64,000 bases of DNA from CBDFLD01 sp965249005 (lineage in GTDB: Bacteria > Acidobacteriota > UBA6911), in the NCBI GenBank assembly GCA_965249005.1, contig CBDFLD010000012.1:62001-126000 (forward strand), read 5' to 3'. Below are positions 1 through 8,092 of this stretch, in pieces. The notes below the pieces were generated by a model. That model was not told the DNA's origin and did not search any database. It saw only the letters and a list, made by a program, of their open reading frames with translations. How positions within the stretch are numbered: position 1 is the stretch's first letter; each line of letters opens with the position of its first letter. The translations under genes were made by a program, and so were the position numbers.

Positions 1-953
1 AATCGATTCACCATCTTCGGATAATCCTTGTGCCAGCAACGCTTCAGCCTCCTGAAAGCTGTCAGTGCATCCCGACGGCTATCGGCCTGGTAGATGGCCC
101 GTGCATCCTGCTTGATCTGGTCTCGATCGCACTTTCGGACTGAATTGACGATGTTTCGCATCTTATGTGCCCAGCAGCGTTGGTGCTGAGCTCTCGGATA
201 GATCGTTTCAATGGCCGCTGCCAGACCTGCACAGCCGTCGGTCACAATCAGCTCGAGGTTATCTCCCTCTATACCACGCCGGTACAGATCTCCTAAGAGT
301 CCTTCCCAGGCAGCTTGACTCTCTCCACTGCTGCGCATAAATGCCAAAAGCTGCCGGCTACCATCCGCTCTCACCCCGTAGGCCACCAGCATCTGCACCC
401 GTTTCCGCCCACTCGGACGTCTTACCCTCAGACTCACTCCGTCCAGAAACAGTGTCTTCCATTCGTCACTCAACCGAGCTCGGTGAAATCGCTGTACTGC
501 TTCATCTAGCTCTCGTGTCAGCTGCGATACCGTCTGTGCACTGACAACTTCTCCCGTCATGATCGCCACAATCCGTCCCACCGTCCGTGTGCTGATTCCT
601 CTGAGAAACGCCTCTCGTATCAGCAACGTTACCTCGTCAGCTCGTCGTTGAAACCGTTGTAATCCCTTCGGGAGAAAATTCTTGTTCCGGCTCCGGGCAA
701 TCCGCAACCGTAACGTTCCAAAGCGGGTCACAAAGTCCCGTTCATAGTATCCATTGCGGTACTCTCTCTTTCTCTGCCCACCTCTTTCATACCATCCAAA
801 GCCACAATAACGGTCTCTCTGCCGCTGTGATTCAGTCTCGAAATACCGTTTCCACGCCAGCTTTGTCTTGCTATACACATCTCCCCAAAAGTCTTCTTTT
901 ACCTCATCAAGGAAATGTTGGAATTGTTCGGTCATCGGTGTTAATTTCGCCAT
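1..953 (-). CDS. IS256-family transposase (partial, C terminus outside window)
   Basis: A mutator-type DDE transposase of the Transposase_mut family. The visible part is identical to residues 1 to about 317 of the complete copy at 28256-29455. It includes the first two catalytic aspartates (D171 in LFLDGVSL and D239 in VTDGCAGL) and the RCWAHKMRN motif. The catalytic glutamate lies beyond the window edge. The ATG at 951-953 starts MAKLTPMTEQF. It presumably catalyses movement of the surrounding element. Confidence 0.95.
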   Translation of the reverse strand, partial: MAKLTPMTEQFQHFLDEVKEDFWGDVYSKTKLAWKRYFETESQRQRDRYCGFGWYERGGQRKREYRNGYYERDFVTRFGTLRLRIARSRNKNFLPKGLQRFQRRADEVTLLIREAFLRGISTRTVGRIVAIMTGEVVSAQTVSQLTRELDEAVQRFHRARLSDEWKTLFLDGVSLRVRRPSGRKRVQMLVAYGVRADGSRQLLAFMRSSGESQAAWEGLLGDLYRRGIEGDNLELIVTDGCAGLAAAIETIYPRAQHQRCWAHKMRNIVNSVRKCDRDQIKQDARAIYQADSRRDALTAFRRLKRCWHKDYPKMVNR

Positions 954-1051
954 TGGGTGTAAGCTCCTTTCTTGGAGTTGGTTTTTGCCATCGCAGCGAA
1001 AAAACCAAACTTACACCCTCTTTCTTTTTACACAAGCAAAGTTACATCACC
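1..1051 (-). mobile_element. IS256-family insertion sequence, copy 1 (cut by window edge)
   Basis: This is the transposase-start side of an IS256-family element. It is collinear with 28503-29553, and I see no difference between the two over the whole 1051 bases. The right end (1024-1051) is the same terminal inverted repeat that closes the second copy. The left end, about 254 bases, lies outside the window, so its target duplication cannot be tested here. Unrelated DNA begins at 1052. Identity with copy 2 implies recent transposition or gene conversion. Confidence 0.95.
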
Positions 1052-1241
1052 CTGGTCTGGTGTCGGTGGTCTGGAGTTAGTGCCGCGTTTGTTCGTCTCG
1101 ATCTTGAAGTAGACTTCCAAGGTTGACGCTGAAATGCCTCCTTCAGAGTCCGCCGAGGGCAACAGGTGCGCCAAACTGCTTGACCGCGCATTGTGAGAAG
1201 GGCTACGGTGATTGAGTTTCGCTAAAGAAAGGGAGGTGCCA

Positions 1242-1925
1242 ATGAGATCATGGGGGCCCAAGTCGGTCGTTGTCGTTGCTGGTCTAGCGACTGTGGTCGT
1301 CGGAATGGGTGCGTTCGCGGTGGGGGGTGCGACGACTGAGTCTGAGTGGGCACTCAAGGGAATCTGGTCCGACACTTGTAGCTGCAAGATTTCCTGTCCG
1401 TGTCTGTTCGGCTCCGGGCCGACGGAGGCTTTCTGCGAGGGATCGTCGCTCCTTGAGGTCGAGGAGGGACACTACGGCGGTATCGAGATTGACGGACTAA
1501 CCGCGATGGTGACCTACCGGGTCGGCGCGGGGGCGAGAATCTATGTCGCGGACACCTCGACTTCTAAACAGGCCGACGCCATCGCCTCTGTGATTCCCTT
1601 GGCGGTGCCGTTCTTGGGCATGGGTCCGATCGAGACCGTTGAGGTCGTGCCGCTCTCGGTCGAGCGGACGGAGACGATGTTGAAGTACGCTGCGCCCGAG
1701 AGCACGGTCGAGCTTGAAATCGTCATGGGTGCCAACGGTGAGCCGATCAGGATCGCAAACCTGCCGGTGAAGGGGCTACCCTTTCCGGAGTCTCACGACC
1801 ATACGCAGTACAGATCGGTGCTTTCGAAGCACGACTCGGAGTCACACGACTTCGAGTGGAGCGGTCGAAACGGATTCGTCTCGAAGGTGGATCGGGCCGG
1901 GGATCTCCCGAGCATCCGCAAGTGA
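1242..1925 (+). CDS. DUF1326-like membrane-anchored or exported protein
   Basis: A 227-residue protein of unknown function. Residues about 8-30 form a hydrophobic N-terminal segment, an uncleaved anchor or a signal peptide. A cysteine cluster follows (C46, C48, C52, C54, C65, around DTCSCKISCPC), then a beta-rich domain. The W-x-CxCxxxCPC pattern recalls the DUF1326 family, whose function is not known. The start is the ATG at 1242 because GGGAGG lies 5 bases upstream; an in-frame TTG at 1212 has no such support. The gene sits alone between an IS copy and tRNA-Pro. The cysteine cluster suggests metal or redox chemistry outside the cytoplasm, but this is inference. Confidence 0.75.
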   Translation: MRSWGPKSVVVVAGLATVVVGMGAFAVGGATTESEWALKGIWSDTCSCKISCPCLFGSGPTEAFCEGSSLLEVEEGHYGGIEIDGLTAMVTYRVGAGARIYVADTSTSKQADAIASVIPLAVPFLGMGPIETVEVVPLSVERTETMLKYAAPESTVELEIVMGANGEPIRIANLPVKGLPFPESHDHTQYRSVLSKHDSESHDFEWSGRNGFVSKVDRAGDLPSIRK

Positions 1926-2131
1926 TGGGGTCAGGCTCGTGCCTGCCTTTCTGTGGGCCCCGGTGGGGAAAGGTGGGGTTATTGCCCCTGTGCTGAAGCA
2001 TTGAGCTTTTGCGTTCGATGCCCGTCAATCTCACCATAAGGCCCAGCTGAGCTTCGGGGCACTTAATGTCACGATCAACGTCACAAAAGGTAGGGAGCGA
2101 CTTGGGGATGCTCGTAAACGACTAAAAAGAT

Positions 2132-2208
2132 TGGTCGGGGCACCCGGATTTGAACCGGAGACCTCCTGCGCCCAAGGCAGGCGCGCTACCAGACTGCGCT
2201 ATACCCCG
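2132..2208 (-). tRNA. tRNA-Pro (anticodon TGG)
   Basis: A 77-nt cloverleaf including an encoded CCA end (2132-2134). The 7-bp acceptor stem pairs CGGGGTA with TGCCCCG, with one G-U pair. The anticodon stem CCTGC/GCAGG encloses the loop CTTGGGC, so the anticodon is TGG. The T arm contains GGTTCAAATC. It reads codons CCA and CCG, probably most CCN by wobble. It lies 32 bases downstream of rdgB on the same strand and appears to have its own promoter overlapping the rdgB stop. Confidence 0.97.
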
Positions 2209-2216
2209 ACCGATTC

Positions 2217-2244
2217 AGTTTAAGGCTCCGTCCGGCTGAGTCAA
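2217..2244 (-). promoter_or_regulatory. Predicted sigma70 promoter for tRNA-Pro
   Basis: On the minus strand TTGACT (2239-2244) is separated by 16 bases from TAAACT (2217-2222). The expected start point falls at about 2210, only a base or two before the mature tRNA 5' end at 2208. The -35 box overlaps the rdgB stop codon. Found by eye from the consensus. Confidence 0.6.
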
Positions 2245-2900
2245 GATTTCTTTGGTGCGCCGATCCCCGGAGAATGACCCGCGGGGAGATCTGGCTGCCC
2301 AGCCCTTAGCTGACACAGCAGCGAGTCGATCGCACGGGCCCGGTGGCTCATTTGGTTCTTTTCGGTTTCCGTGAGCTCCGCGTAGGTCCGGTGGAGCTCG
2401 GGAAGGAAGAAGATCGGATCATAGCCAAACCCCTCGTTTCCTCGCTGAGCCTCTGCGATGATCCCCGGGCACTCTCCATTGGCTTCGAGCAGTACCGTTC
2501 CCTGGCCGGCCAGAGCGAGAGCACAATAGAAACGGGCATCCCGGTTGTCGTGGCCGGCCAGCTCTCCGAGCAGCTTCGACATCCGATCGTTGTCCGTGGC
2601 CTTGGGGCCTGCATATCGAGTTGTGAAGATTCCGGGTCGTCCACCAAGGGCGGCGACCTCCAAACCGGAGTCGTCGGCCAGGACCGGCCACTCGGTTCGC
2701 TGCGAGTAGGCCAGGGCCTTGATCCTTGCATTCTCGGCAAAAGTCGTACCGGTCTCGGCAACCTCCTCCGTGACCGATATGTCCTTCAGACTCAATATCT
2801 TCCATCCGGCATCGGCCAGCAGGTAGCCGAATTCTCGCAACTTTCCCTGGTTGTGGGTGGCGATGACGAGATGGGACAGCGGCATCCCCATTGGAAGCAT
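2241..2900 (-). CDS. rdgB: XTP/dITP pyrophosphatase (RdgB/HAM1 family)
   Basis: Hydrolyses non-canonical purine triphosphates such as dITP and XTP to monophosphate and pyrophosphate, keeping them out of DNA and RNA. At 219 residues it is near the family's usual length. Visible motifs are the N-terminal ATHNQGKL (T15-x-N17-xx-K20), the catalytic ADDSGLEV around D76-D77, GFGYDPIF at 157-164 and the C-terminal SHRARA. The start at 2900 gives MLPMGMPLSHL; a later ATG at 2885 (MPLSHL) is an alternative. It lies 12 bases after rph, the common rph-rdgB pair, so the two are probably co-transcribed. Confidence 0.95.
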   Translation of the reverse strand: MLPMGMPLSHLVIATHNQGKLREFGYLLADAGWKILSLKDISVTEEVAETGTTFAENARIKALAYSQRTEWPVLADDSGLEVAALGGRPGIFTTRYAGPKATDNDRMSKLLGELAGHDNRDARFYCALALAGQGTVLLEANGECPGIIAEAQRGNEGFGYDPIFFLPELHRTYAELTETEKNQMSHRARAIDSLLCQLRAGQPDLPAGHSPGIGAPKKS

Positions 2901-2912
2901 CTCGTATTCGAG

Positions 2913-3677
2913 TTATTGAAGGTTCTCTAGGGTCGGGAAGAGATGTGCCAGGTCGACGCGGCTCGCCAAGACGTTCTTTTGCTGCTGGACCAGTTGCCCG
3001 ATGCCCTGGGCTCCGAGCCGGAGCATGTCGTATAACTGTTCGTGGGAAAAGGGGTTCTTCTCGGCCGTTCCCTGGATCTCGATGAAGCGTCCGCCTCCCG
3101 TCATCACGAGGTTCATGTCCACCTCGGCGGTCGAGTCTTCGGAGTAGTCCAGGTCGAGGCACGACGCATTTTGCAGCACCCCCACACTGGTGGCGGCGAC
3201 CAGGTCAACGAGTGGCGAGACTGCGAGCAGCTTTCGACCCATGAGATTGTGGACTGCCAGCGCCAGAGAGACGAAGGCGCCAGTAATGGAGGCGGTCCGA
3301 GTCCCGCCATCGGCCTGTATGACATCGCAATCGAGTACCATCGTGCGATTTCCGAGTAGCGACATGTCGATCACGCTCCGGAGTGAGCGGCCGACCAGGC
3401 GCTGGATTTCTACGGTCCGGCCCGACTGCTTTCCCCGGGCGGCTTCCCTGTTCGTGCGCGTGGTCGTTGATCGAGGCAGCATGCCGTATTCGGCCGTGAC
3501 CCACCCTTGATTCTTGTTGGTGAGAAACGCCGGCACTCTGTCTTCCACACTGCATGTGCAGAGGACACGGGTGTTTCCCACCTCAATGAGCACGGAACCT
3601 TCCGCATGGATGCTGTAGTCGAGCTCGAGCTGGACGTCGCGCATCTGGTCGGAAGACCGCCCGCTGGGTCTGATCAA
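2913..3677 (-). CDS. rph: Ribonuclease PH
   Basis: Phosphorolytic 3'-5' exoribonuclease that trims tRNA and other RNA 3' ends, releasing nucleoside diphosphates. At 254 residues it is full length. Family landmarks are RPSGRSSDQMR at the N terminus, GWVTAEYGMLPRST (58-71), the conserved DCDVIQADGGTRTASITGA block (116-134) and a C-terminal SHEQLYDML helix. The start is a TTG at 3675-3677, chosen because GGGGGG stands about 4 bases upstream; the next methionine is inside the conserved fold. It heads the rph-rdgB pair and diverges from the rhomboid gene. Confidence 0.96.
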   Translation of the reverse strand: MIRPSGRSSDQMRDVQLELDYSIHAEGSVLIEVGNTRVLCTCSVEDRVPAFLTNKNQGWVTAEYGMLPRSTTTRTNREAARGKQSGRTVEIQRLVGRSLRSVIDMSLLGNRTMVLDCDVIQADGGTRTASITGAFVSLALAVHNLMGRKLLAVSPLVDLVAATSVGVLQNASCLDLDYSEDSTAEVDMNLVMTGGGRFIEIQGTAEKNPFSHEQLYDMLRLGAQGIGQLVQQQKNVLASRVDLAHLFPTLENLQ

Positions 3678-3767
3678 AGCGCCCCCCTTTCATCGAGGAC
3701 CGTCCGCGGCCCTCAAGGTCATGATAAAGAGCTAATCTTAACATGACGATGAACTATAAATGGCAAA

Positions 3768-3796
3768 TTGAAAAGCGGTTGGTATTCCTCTAGGAT
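3768..3796 (+). promoter_or_regulatory. Predicted sigma70 promoter, possibly leaderless transcript
   Basis: TTGAAA (3768-3773), a 17-base spacer, then TAGGAT (3791-3796). The rhomboid ATG begins at 3804, seven bases after the -10 box, so the expected start point coincides with or nearly touches the start codon. No Shine-Dalgarno sequence is visible in between. Confidence 0.55.
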
Positions 3797-3803
3797 TTGA
3801 TAG

Positions 3804-4541
3804 ATGAACTATTACAGTGCCAGTCGGGCTTTTTTCGGTGGTCCGGTTACCCGTACGATCAAGCTCCTCATCATTATTAATGTCGCGGTTTTTGCCCTGC
3901 AAAAGGTCGAAGAGCTCGGCGGACTGGACATTCTGGTGCCCTTGTTCGGCCTCGTGCCGTGGCGCATTACCCATCAGTTCATGGTGTGGCAGCTTGGCAC
4001 GTACATGTTTCTACACGGTGGCGTTTTCCACATCTTCTTCAACATGTTGATACTGTTCATGTTTGGAAACGATCTGGAGCGCTACTGGGGAACGCGCCGG
4101 CTGCTGCGCTACTACCTGATCTGCGGTGTAGGAGCCGGTGTTTGCTCGTGGCTTGTCTCACCTGGGAACCCGATTCCCACAATCGGAGCTTCCGGCGCCG
4201 TCTATGGGGTACTCCTGGCCTACGGCCTCCTCTGGCCGAACCGTGTCGTCCTTCTCAATTTCTTGATCCCGGTCAAGATCAAGTGGCTTGTGATCTTCAT
4301 GGGAGCGATGGCGTTCTTCTCATCCGTGTCGGGTGACGACCAGGGCGTGGCCCATATCGCGCATCTGGGAGGCATGCTGGTCGGGTTGTTCTTCCTCAAG
4401 GGGCGGGATTGGGTAGGGAAGTATCAGTTCTATCAGGAACAGCGCCGGCGGGAGAGTCTGAAGAAGCAGTTCGAAGTCTACTACGGCGAGATCCGGCGCA
4501 AACTAGAGGACGAAAAAAAGCGCGGCCCCACGATCCATTGA
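3804..4541 (+). CDS. Rhomboid family intramembrane serine protease
   Basis: Cleaves membrane proteins inside the lipid bilayer; its own substrates cannot be read from the sequence. At 245 residues it shows a six-helix core. The catalytic serine is S130 in GASG (128-131) and the catalytic histidine is probably H184 in AHIAHLGG. The loop-1 motif includes ERYWGTRR (92-99), as in bacterial rhomboids. A charged cytoplasmic tail with coiled-coil character (about 205-245) follows the last helix. The ATG at 3804 has no ribosome binding site but sits directly behind a good promoter. It converges with ftsZ. Confidence 0.93.
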   Translation: MNYYSASRAFFGGPVTRTIKLLIIINVAVFALQKVEELGGLDILVPLFGLVPWRITHQFMVWQLGTYMFLHGGVFHIFFNMLILFMFGNDLERYWGTRRLLRYYLICGVGAGVCSWLVSPGNPIPTIGASGAVYGVLLAYGLLWPNRVVLLNFLIPVKIKWLVIFMGAMAFFSSVSGDDQGVAHIAHLGGMLVGLFFLKGRDWVGKYQFYQEQRRRESLKKQFEVYYGEIRRKLEDEKKRGPTIH

Positions 4542-4627
4542 TCGCTTCGCTACGATTCACCTCCCGTTGAAATTGTTTGGAAACTGAAGGTTGCAGCCAG
4601 CAAGGCTGAGCGCTGACCGCTAAACTG

Positions 4628-4696
4628 TGAGCGGGGAGGGCTGAGTACCTGTACAGGGGCAGGGCACAGGGTAGATTCCAGTGACCTCCCCGCTCA
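4628..4696. repeat. 12-bp inverted repeat between convergent rhomboid and ftsZ genes
   Basis: TGAGCGGGGAGG (4628-4639) is perfectly complementary to CCTCCCCGCTCA (4685-4696), with 45 bases between. It occupies the gap between the rhomboid gene stop and the ftsZ stop. It could form a long stem that ends transcription from both sides, but no T-run follows either arm, so terminator function is only a suggestion. Confidence 0.5.
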
Positions 4697-4704
4697 ACTC
4701 CAGG

Positions 4705-5883
4705 TCAATCGACGCGCCGTCGCCGGTAGGCCGGCTCGTCCAAGTTTTCCTTGATCAGTGAAATGTGGTAGTCGATGGCGTTTTCGCCGTCCGGCCCCAT
4801 TGCCGGGGAAACTTGCGGCGTGGAGCTCATCGCCACGACGTTTTCTGCCGCCTGCTCGATTGTCTTTCTCTCACGTTCCAGCTCTCCCTGATTGAATCCC
4901 GTCGCAATCACGGTAATCTTTATCTGCCCGGCCATGGAATCGTCATAGACGGCGCCGAAAATCGTATCTTCCGAGTTCGCGGCCTCCTCGATGATCTTGG
5001 CGGCGGCGTCGACCTCATGCAGCGTCAGACTTTCTCTGGTCGCCGTGATGTTGATCAAAACCGCCTTGGCGCCCTGAATCGAGGTCTCCTCGAGCAGAGG
5101 GCTCGAAATGGCTCGCTGTCCTGCCTGGACCGCCCGGTTCTCCCCTTCGGCCATGCCGCTACCCATGAGGGCCATGCCCTTTCCGGCCATGATCGTTCGA
5201 ACATCGGCGAAATCCACGTTGACGATTCCCGGCATGGTAATGATGTCCGATATGCCCTGAACCGCATGACACAGCACATCATCGGCGTAGTGAAAGGAGT
5301 CCTCCAGCAGTGCCTCGGTCCCCATGGCGTAGAGCAGCCGCTCGTTTGGAATCGTGATCAGGGTATCGACCACTTCCTTGAGCTCCTCGATGCCCTGTTC
5401 GGCATGTACGCGGCGACGCCTCCCCTCGAAATTGAAGGGCTTCGTCACGACTCCCACCGTAAGAGCTCCGAGCTCGGTGGCCAGGCTTGCAATGATGGGA
5501 GCGGCGCCGGTGCCGGTTCCGCCGCCCATCCCGGCCGTGATAAAGACCATGTCCGACCCGTCGAGCGTCTCGATGATGCGTTCGGTGTCTTCGAGTGCGG
5601 CCTGGCGGCCACGCTCCGGAACGGCGCCGCAACCCAGACCGTTTGTGAGCTTGGCCCCGATCTGCAGTTTGATGGGAGCCATGGAGCGGCCCAGGGCCTG
5701 GACATCCGTATTGGAGGCAATAAAGTCCACTCCCTCGATTTTTGCCGAAATCATCCGGTTGACCGCGTTACCTCCCGCCCCACCGATCCCGACGACCTTG
5801 ATCTTTGCGGGCGCTACACGGTCCTCGTCAAATGAGAAACTCGGCTTGGATTCTTCGAACCGTAGCTTTTCCGATTGCATCAA
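4705..5883 (-). CDS. ftsZ: Cell division protein FtsZ
   Basis: Tubulin-like GTPase that polymerises into the Z-ring at midcell. At 392 residues it carries GIGGAGGNAVNRM (32-44), the tubulin signature GGGTGTG (120-126) and the synergy loop NVDFADVRT (222-230), whose aspartates complete the GTPase site of the next subunit. The extreme C terminus, LDEPAYRRRRVD, matches the conserved tail peptide that binds FtsA and other partners. The start at 5883 (MMQSEK) has a strong AAGGAGG about 5 bases upstream; a second ATG follows at once. It is the last gene of the dcw cluster, 28 bases after ftsA. Confidence 0.99.
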   Translation of the reverse strand: MMQSEKLRFEESKPSFSFDEDRVAPAKIKVVGIGGAGGNAVNRMISAKIEGVDFIASNTDVQALGRSMAPIKLQIGAKLTNGLGCGAVPERGRQAALEDTERIIETLDGSDMVFITAGMGGGTGTGAAPIIASLATELGALTVGVVTKPFNFEGRRRRVHAEQGIEELKEVVDTLITIPNERLLYAMGTEALLEDSFHYADDVLCHAVQGISDIITMPGIVNVDFADVRTIMAGKGMALMGSGMAEGENRAVQAGQRAISSPLLEETSIQGAKAVLINITATRESLTLHEVDAAAKIIEEAANSEDTIFGAVYDDSMAGQIKITVIATGFNQGELERERKTIEQAAENVVAMSSTPQVSPAMGPDGENAIDYHISLIKENLDEPAYRRRRVD

Positions 5884-5911
5884 TCCTCCTTTTTACCGTA
5901 CGTGAGTGAAT

Positions 5912-7132
5912 CTAGTTGTCGACCCAAGATAAGATTTTTCCGAAGAGCCAAGGAGCCACCGGCCCTTTTTGCTTCAGGGCCTTTGGCTCGGCTGCCGCCT
6001 GCATGGTCAGACCGACGGCTGTGGCGTACGCGGGCTGCTCGAGCTCCTCGGTAAGTCCGAGAACGCCTTGCGGTACGCCTCTTCTGACCGGCATTTCCAA
6101 GATCTCTTCCGCCAAGATGGTGATTCCGTTGAGCAGACTCGATCCGCCTGTCAGGACCGCTCCGGAGGACAGTTGATCCCGGTCCCCCGACCGATGAATC
6201 TGGTCTCTCACGAGCTCCAGCACTTCCATGGCCCGGTCTCTCAAGACTTGGCACACCATTCGACGGGGAAGACTGCGGTTGGTGGAGTCCCCGATTCGAG
6301 GAACCTGAATCGATTCGTCGTTGGCAATGTCCATGGTCAGCACGCCTCCGGCGGATTTCTTGATTTTTTCCGCCTCTTCAACCGGCGTACGGAGGCAGAT
6401 AGCCAGGTCTCGAGTAAAATGAACGCCGCCCACCGGCAATACGGACGTCGATCGAACTGTGTTTTGAGCGAACTGCGCGATGTCTGTTGTGCCGCCGCCA
6501 ATATCGATGACGGCGACGCCCAGTTCCTTTTCGTCTTCCGACAGCACGGCATCGGCGGTGGCGAGCTGCTGCAGCACGACCTTGGCGACGCGGATGTGCG
6601 ACGCGTTGACCGCGTTGATCAGGTTCTGCATCATGAAGCCTTCGCAGGTGACCACGTGCACGTCGACGTCCAATCGGGACCCCGTGAGCCCGACGGGATT
6701 TTTGATCCCGCCGCGGTTATCGAGCACGTACTGCTGGGGAATGACGTGGATGATTTCCCGTTCCGGGGGGATCGGGATGGAACTGGCGGCCTTGATTACC
6801 GCCTCGGTGTCTTTGGACGAGACTTCGTTGTGCTTGCCATCTACGGAGGCAGCCCCGTGGCAGTTGAAGCTCTGGATGTGATCCCCTGACATGCCGGCCG
6901 TGACGGTGTCCACGGAGATACCGGCCTTGAGCTCGGCCTCGTCCGTGGCCCTGCGGATGGAAGCGGAGGCTTCAGGCAGGTCCACCACCACTCCCTTCTG
7001 CAGTCCGCGTGCTTCCGAATATCCGGAACTGAGGATCTTGCATCCGGCCTCGTTGACGGACGCCACGATCGCGCAGATTTTCGTCGTTCCGACGTCTAGC
7101 CCACAAACGATACGGTCCTTTTTCCTAGCCAT
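5912..7132 (-). CDS. ftsA: Cell division protein FtsA
   Basis: Actin-like ATPase that tethers FtsZ filaments to the membrane and recruits later division proteins. The chosen product is 406 residues. It begins MARKKDRIVCGLDVGTTKI, the phosphate-1 loop of the actin fold. It also shows AVIDIGGGTTDIA (phosphate-2), VLTGGSSLLNG (the adenosine motif) and a C-terminal tail ending GKILSWVDN, probably the amphipathic membrane-targeting helix. I prefer the ATG at 7132, with GGGAG a few bases upstream, over an in-frame start at 7171 that would overlap ftsQ. It lies between ftsQ and ftsZ. Confidence 0.98.
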   Translation of the reverse strand: MARKKDRIVCGLDVGTTKICAIVASVNEAGCKILSSGYSEARGLQKGVVVDLPEASASIRRATDEAELKAGISVDTVTAGMSGDHIQSFNCHGAASVDGKHNEVSSKDTEAVIKAASSIPIPPEREIIHVIPQQYVLDNRGGIKNPVGLTGSRLDVDVHVVTCEGFMMQNLINAVNASHIRVAKVVLQQLATADAVLSEDEKELGVAVIDIGGGTTDIAQFAQNTVRSTSVLPVGGVHFTRDLAICLRTPVEEAEKIKKSAGGVLTMDIANDESIQVPRIGDSTNRSLPRRMVCQVLRDRAMEVLELVRDQIHRSGDRDQLSSGAVLTGGSSLLNGITILAEEILEMPVRRGVPQGVLGLTEELEQPAYATAVGLTMQAAAEPKALKQKGPVAPWLFGKILSWVDN

Positions 7133-7158
7133 GACACTCCCGACGAATCGCCGTTTCC

Positions 7159-8082
7159 TTAGGGGGTCCAACCTTTTCCGTCCACCACCTGGCGGATGGA
7201 AGCCTGAACGGGTCGGTAGATGATTTGATCCTCGAATCGCAGGTCGATCGAGGAGACAGCGCCGTGCTGTTCCTTGATTTCCCGATAGCGGGACATGTTG
7301 TCCATGAGATTCTGAAACCGCTCGGAGAAATCCTGATCGCCAATGGAGATCTCGACCAGTTCGTCTACCAGAAAGAGCTTGACGTTGTTGACGTCCGAAA
7401 GATCTACTTCCGAAAGCAATCGGGACCAGCCTTCGTTGGCTGCTTCTAACTCTTGGAGCAACTGAAATCCCAGCTGCACTCTCTCGATGTTCTCCCGGGA
7501 ATCTTTCTCGAACTCGCTCACGTGCTGAACACGAAATCCTCTGAAGATAGGCGTGTCCAAATCCGTATACTTCGTGTGATAGCGATCGAGGATGCGGCCT
7601 TCGCGATCGCAGACGTAGAGCTCCCCTTGAATTTCGAGTATCCCGGAGGGCGTGCGCTCCACTATGCGGACGAATAGGTCCGAGGGCAGAATTCTGCGTA
7701 TCTCTGCCCTGTGCACCCAGGTTTCATCTTCCAGCCTGTTTCGAAGGTCTTCGAGGTTGATCTTTAGTAGGTGAGGCGGAAACGTTTCGCGAATTACGCG
7801 GACCAACTCCTGTTTGTCCGCATTGGATCCCGCCTGGATCCGGATCTGGTCGAGGTTGAAGCGATCAGACGTACGGACGTAATCGTAAAAAGCGTAGCAC
7901 AAGACGGCGAGCAGGATCGTGGCCGATACGGTGGCGATGAGAGGGAAGAATCTCAACAGGCTGCGATACCACGGGGAGCTCTTGCGCAGTTTCTTGTTGC
8001 CGGTCCGTCGCAGATACTTGCTGCTTTCCTCGGCGCCCCCACGTTCTCTCGATCTCTGATTCCCGGTCGTTTTGATTTCCAT
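7159..8082 (-). CDS. ftsQ: Cell division protein FtsQ (POTRA domain)
   Basis: Bitopic inner-membrane protein of the FtsQBL divisome complex, which helps switch on septal wall synthesis. The product is 307 residues: a basic cytoplasmic tail, one membrane helix (about residues 43-66, RFFPLIATVSATILLAVLC) and a periplasmic POTRA domain (about 73-145), followed by the FtsQ beta domain. The start at 8082 (MEIKTTGNQ) is fixed by TAGGAGG seven bases upstream; the open frame runs on to 8187 but would invade murC. No murB or ddl gene lies between murC and ftsQ, unlike many dcw clusters. Confidence 0.95.
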   Translation of the reverse strand: MEIKTTGNQRSRERGGAEESSKYLRRTGNKKLRKSSPWYRSLLRFFPLIATVSATILLAVLCYAFYDYVRTSDRFNLDQIRIQAGSNADKQELVRVIRETFPPHLLKINLEDLRNRLEDETWVHRAEIRRILPSDLFVRIVERTPSGILEIQGELYVCDREGRILDRYHTKYTDLDTPIFRGFRVQHVSEFEKDSRENIERVQLGFQLLQELEAANEGWSRLLSEVDLSDVNNVKLFLVDELVEISIGDQDFSERFQNLMDNMSRYREIKEQHGAVSSIDLRFEDQIIYRPVQASIRQVVDGKGWTP

Positions 8083-8092
8083 GTTTCGCCTC

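Noticed and set aside
2343..2930. Long open frames antisense to rdgB, rph, ftsZ, ftsA, murD and others
   Set aside because: They mirror codon bias of the real genes, lack ribosome sites and show no family motifs.
4628..4696. Riboswitch or structured ncRNA between rhomboid and ftsZ
   Set aside because: Only one long-range inverted repeat is visible, without a known aptamer core or a gene downstream.
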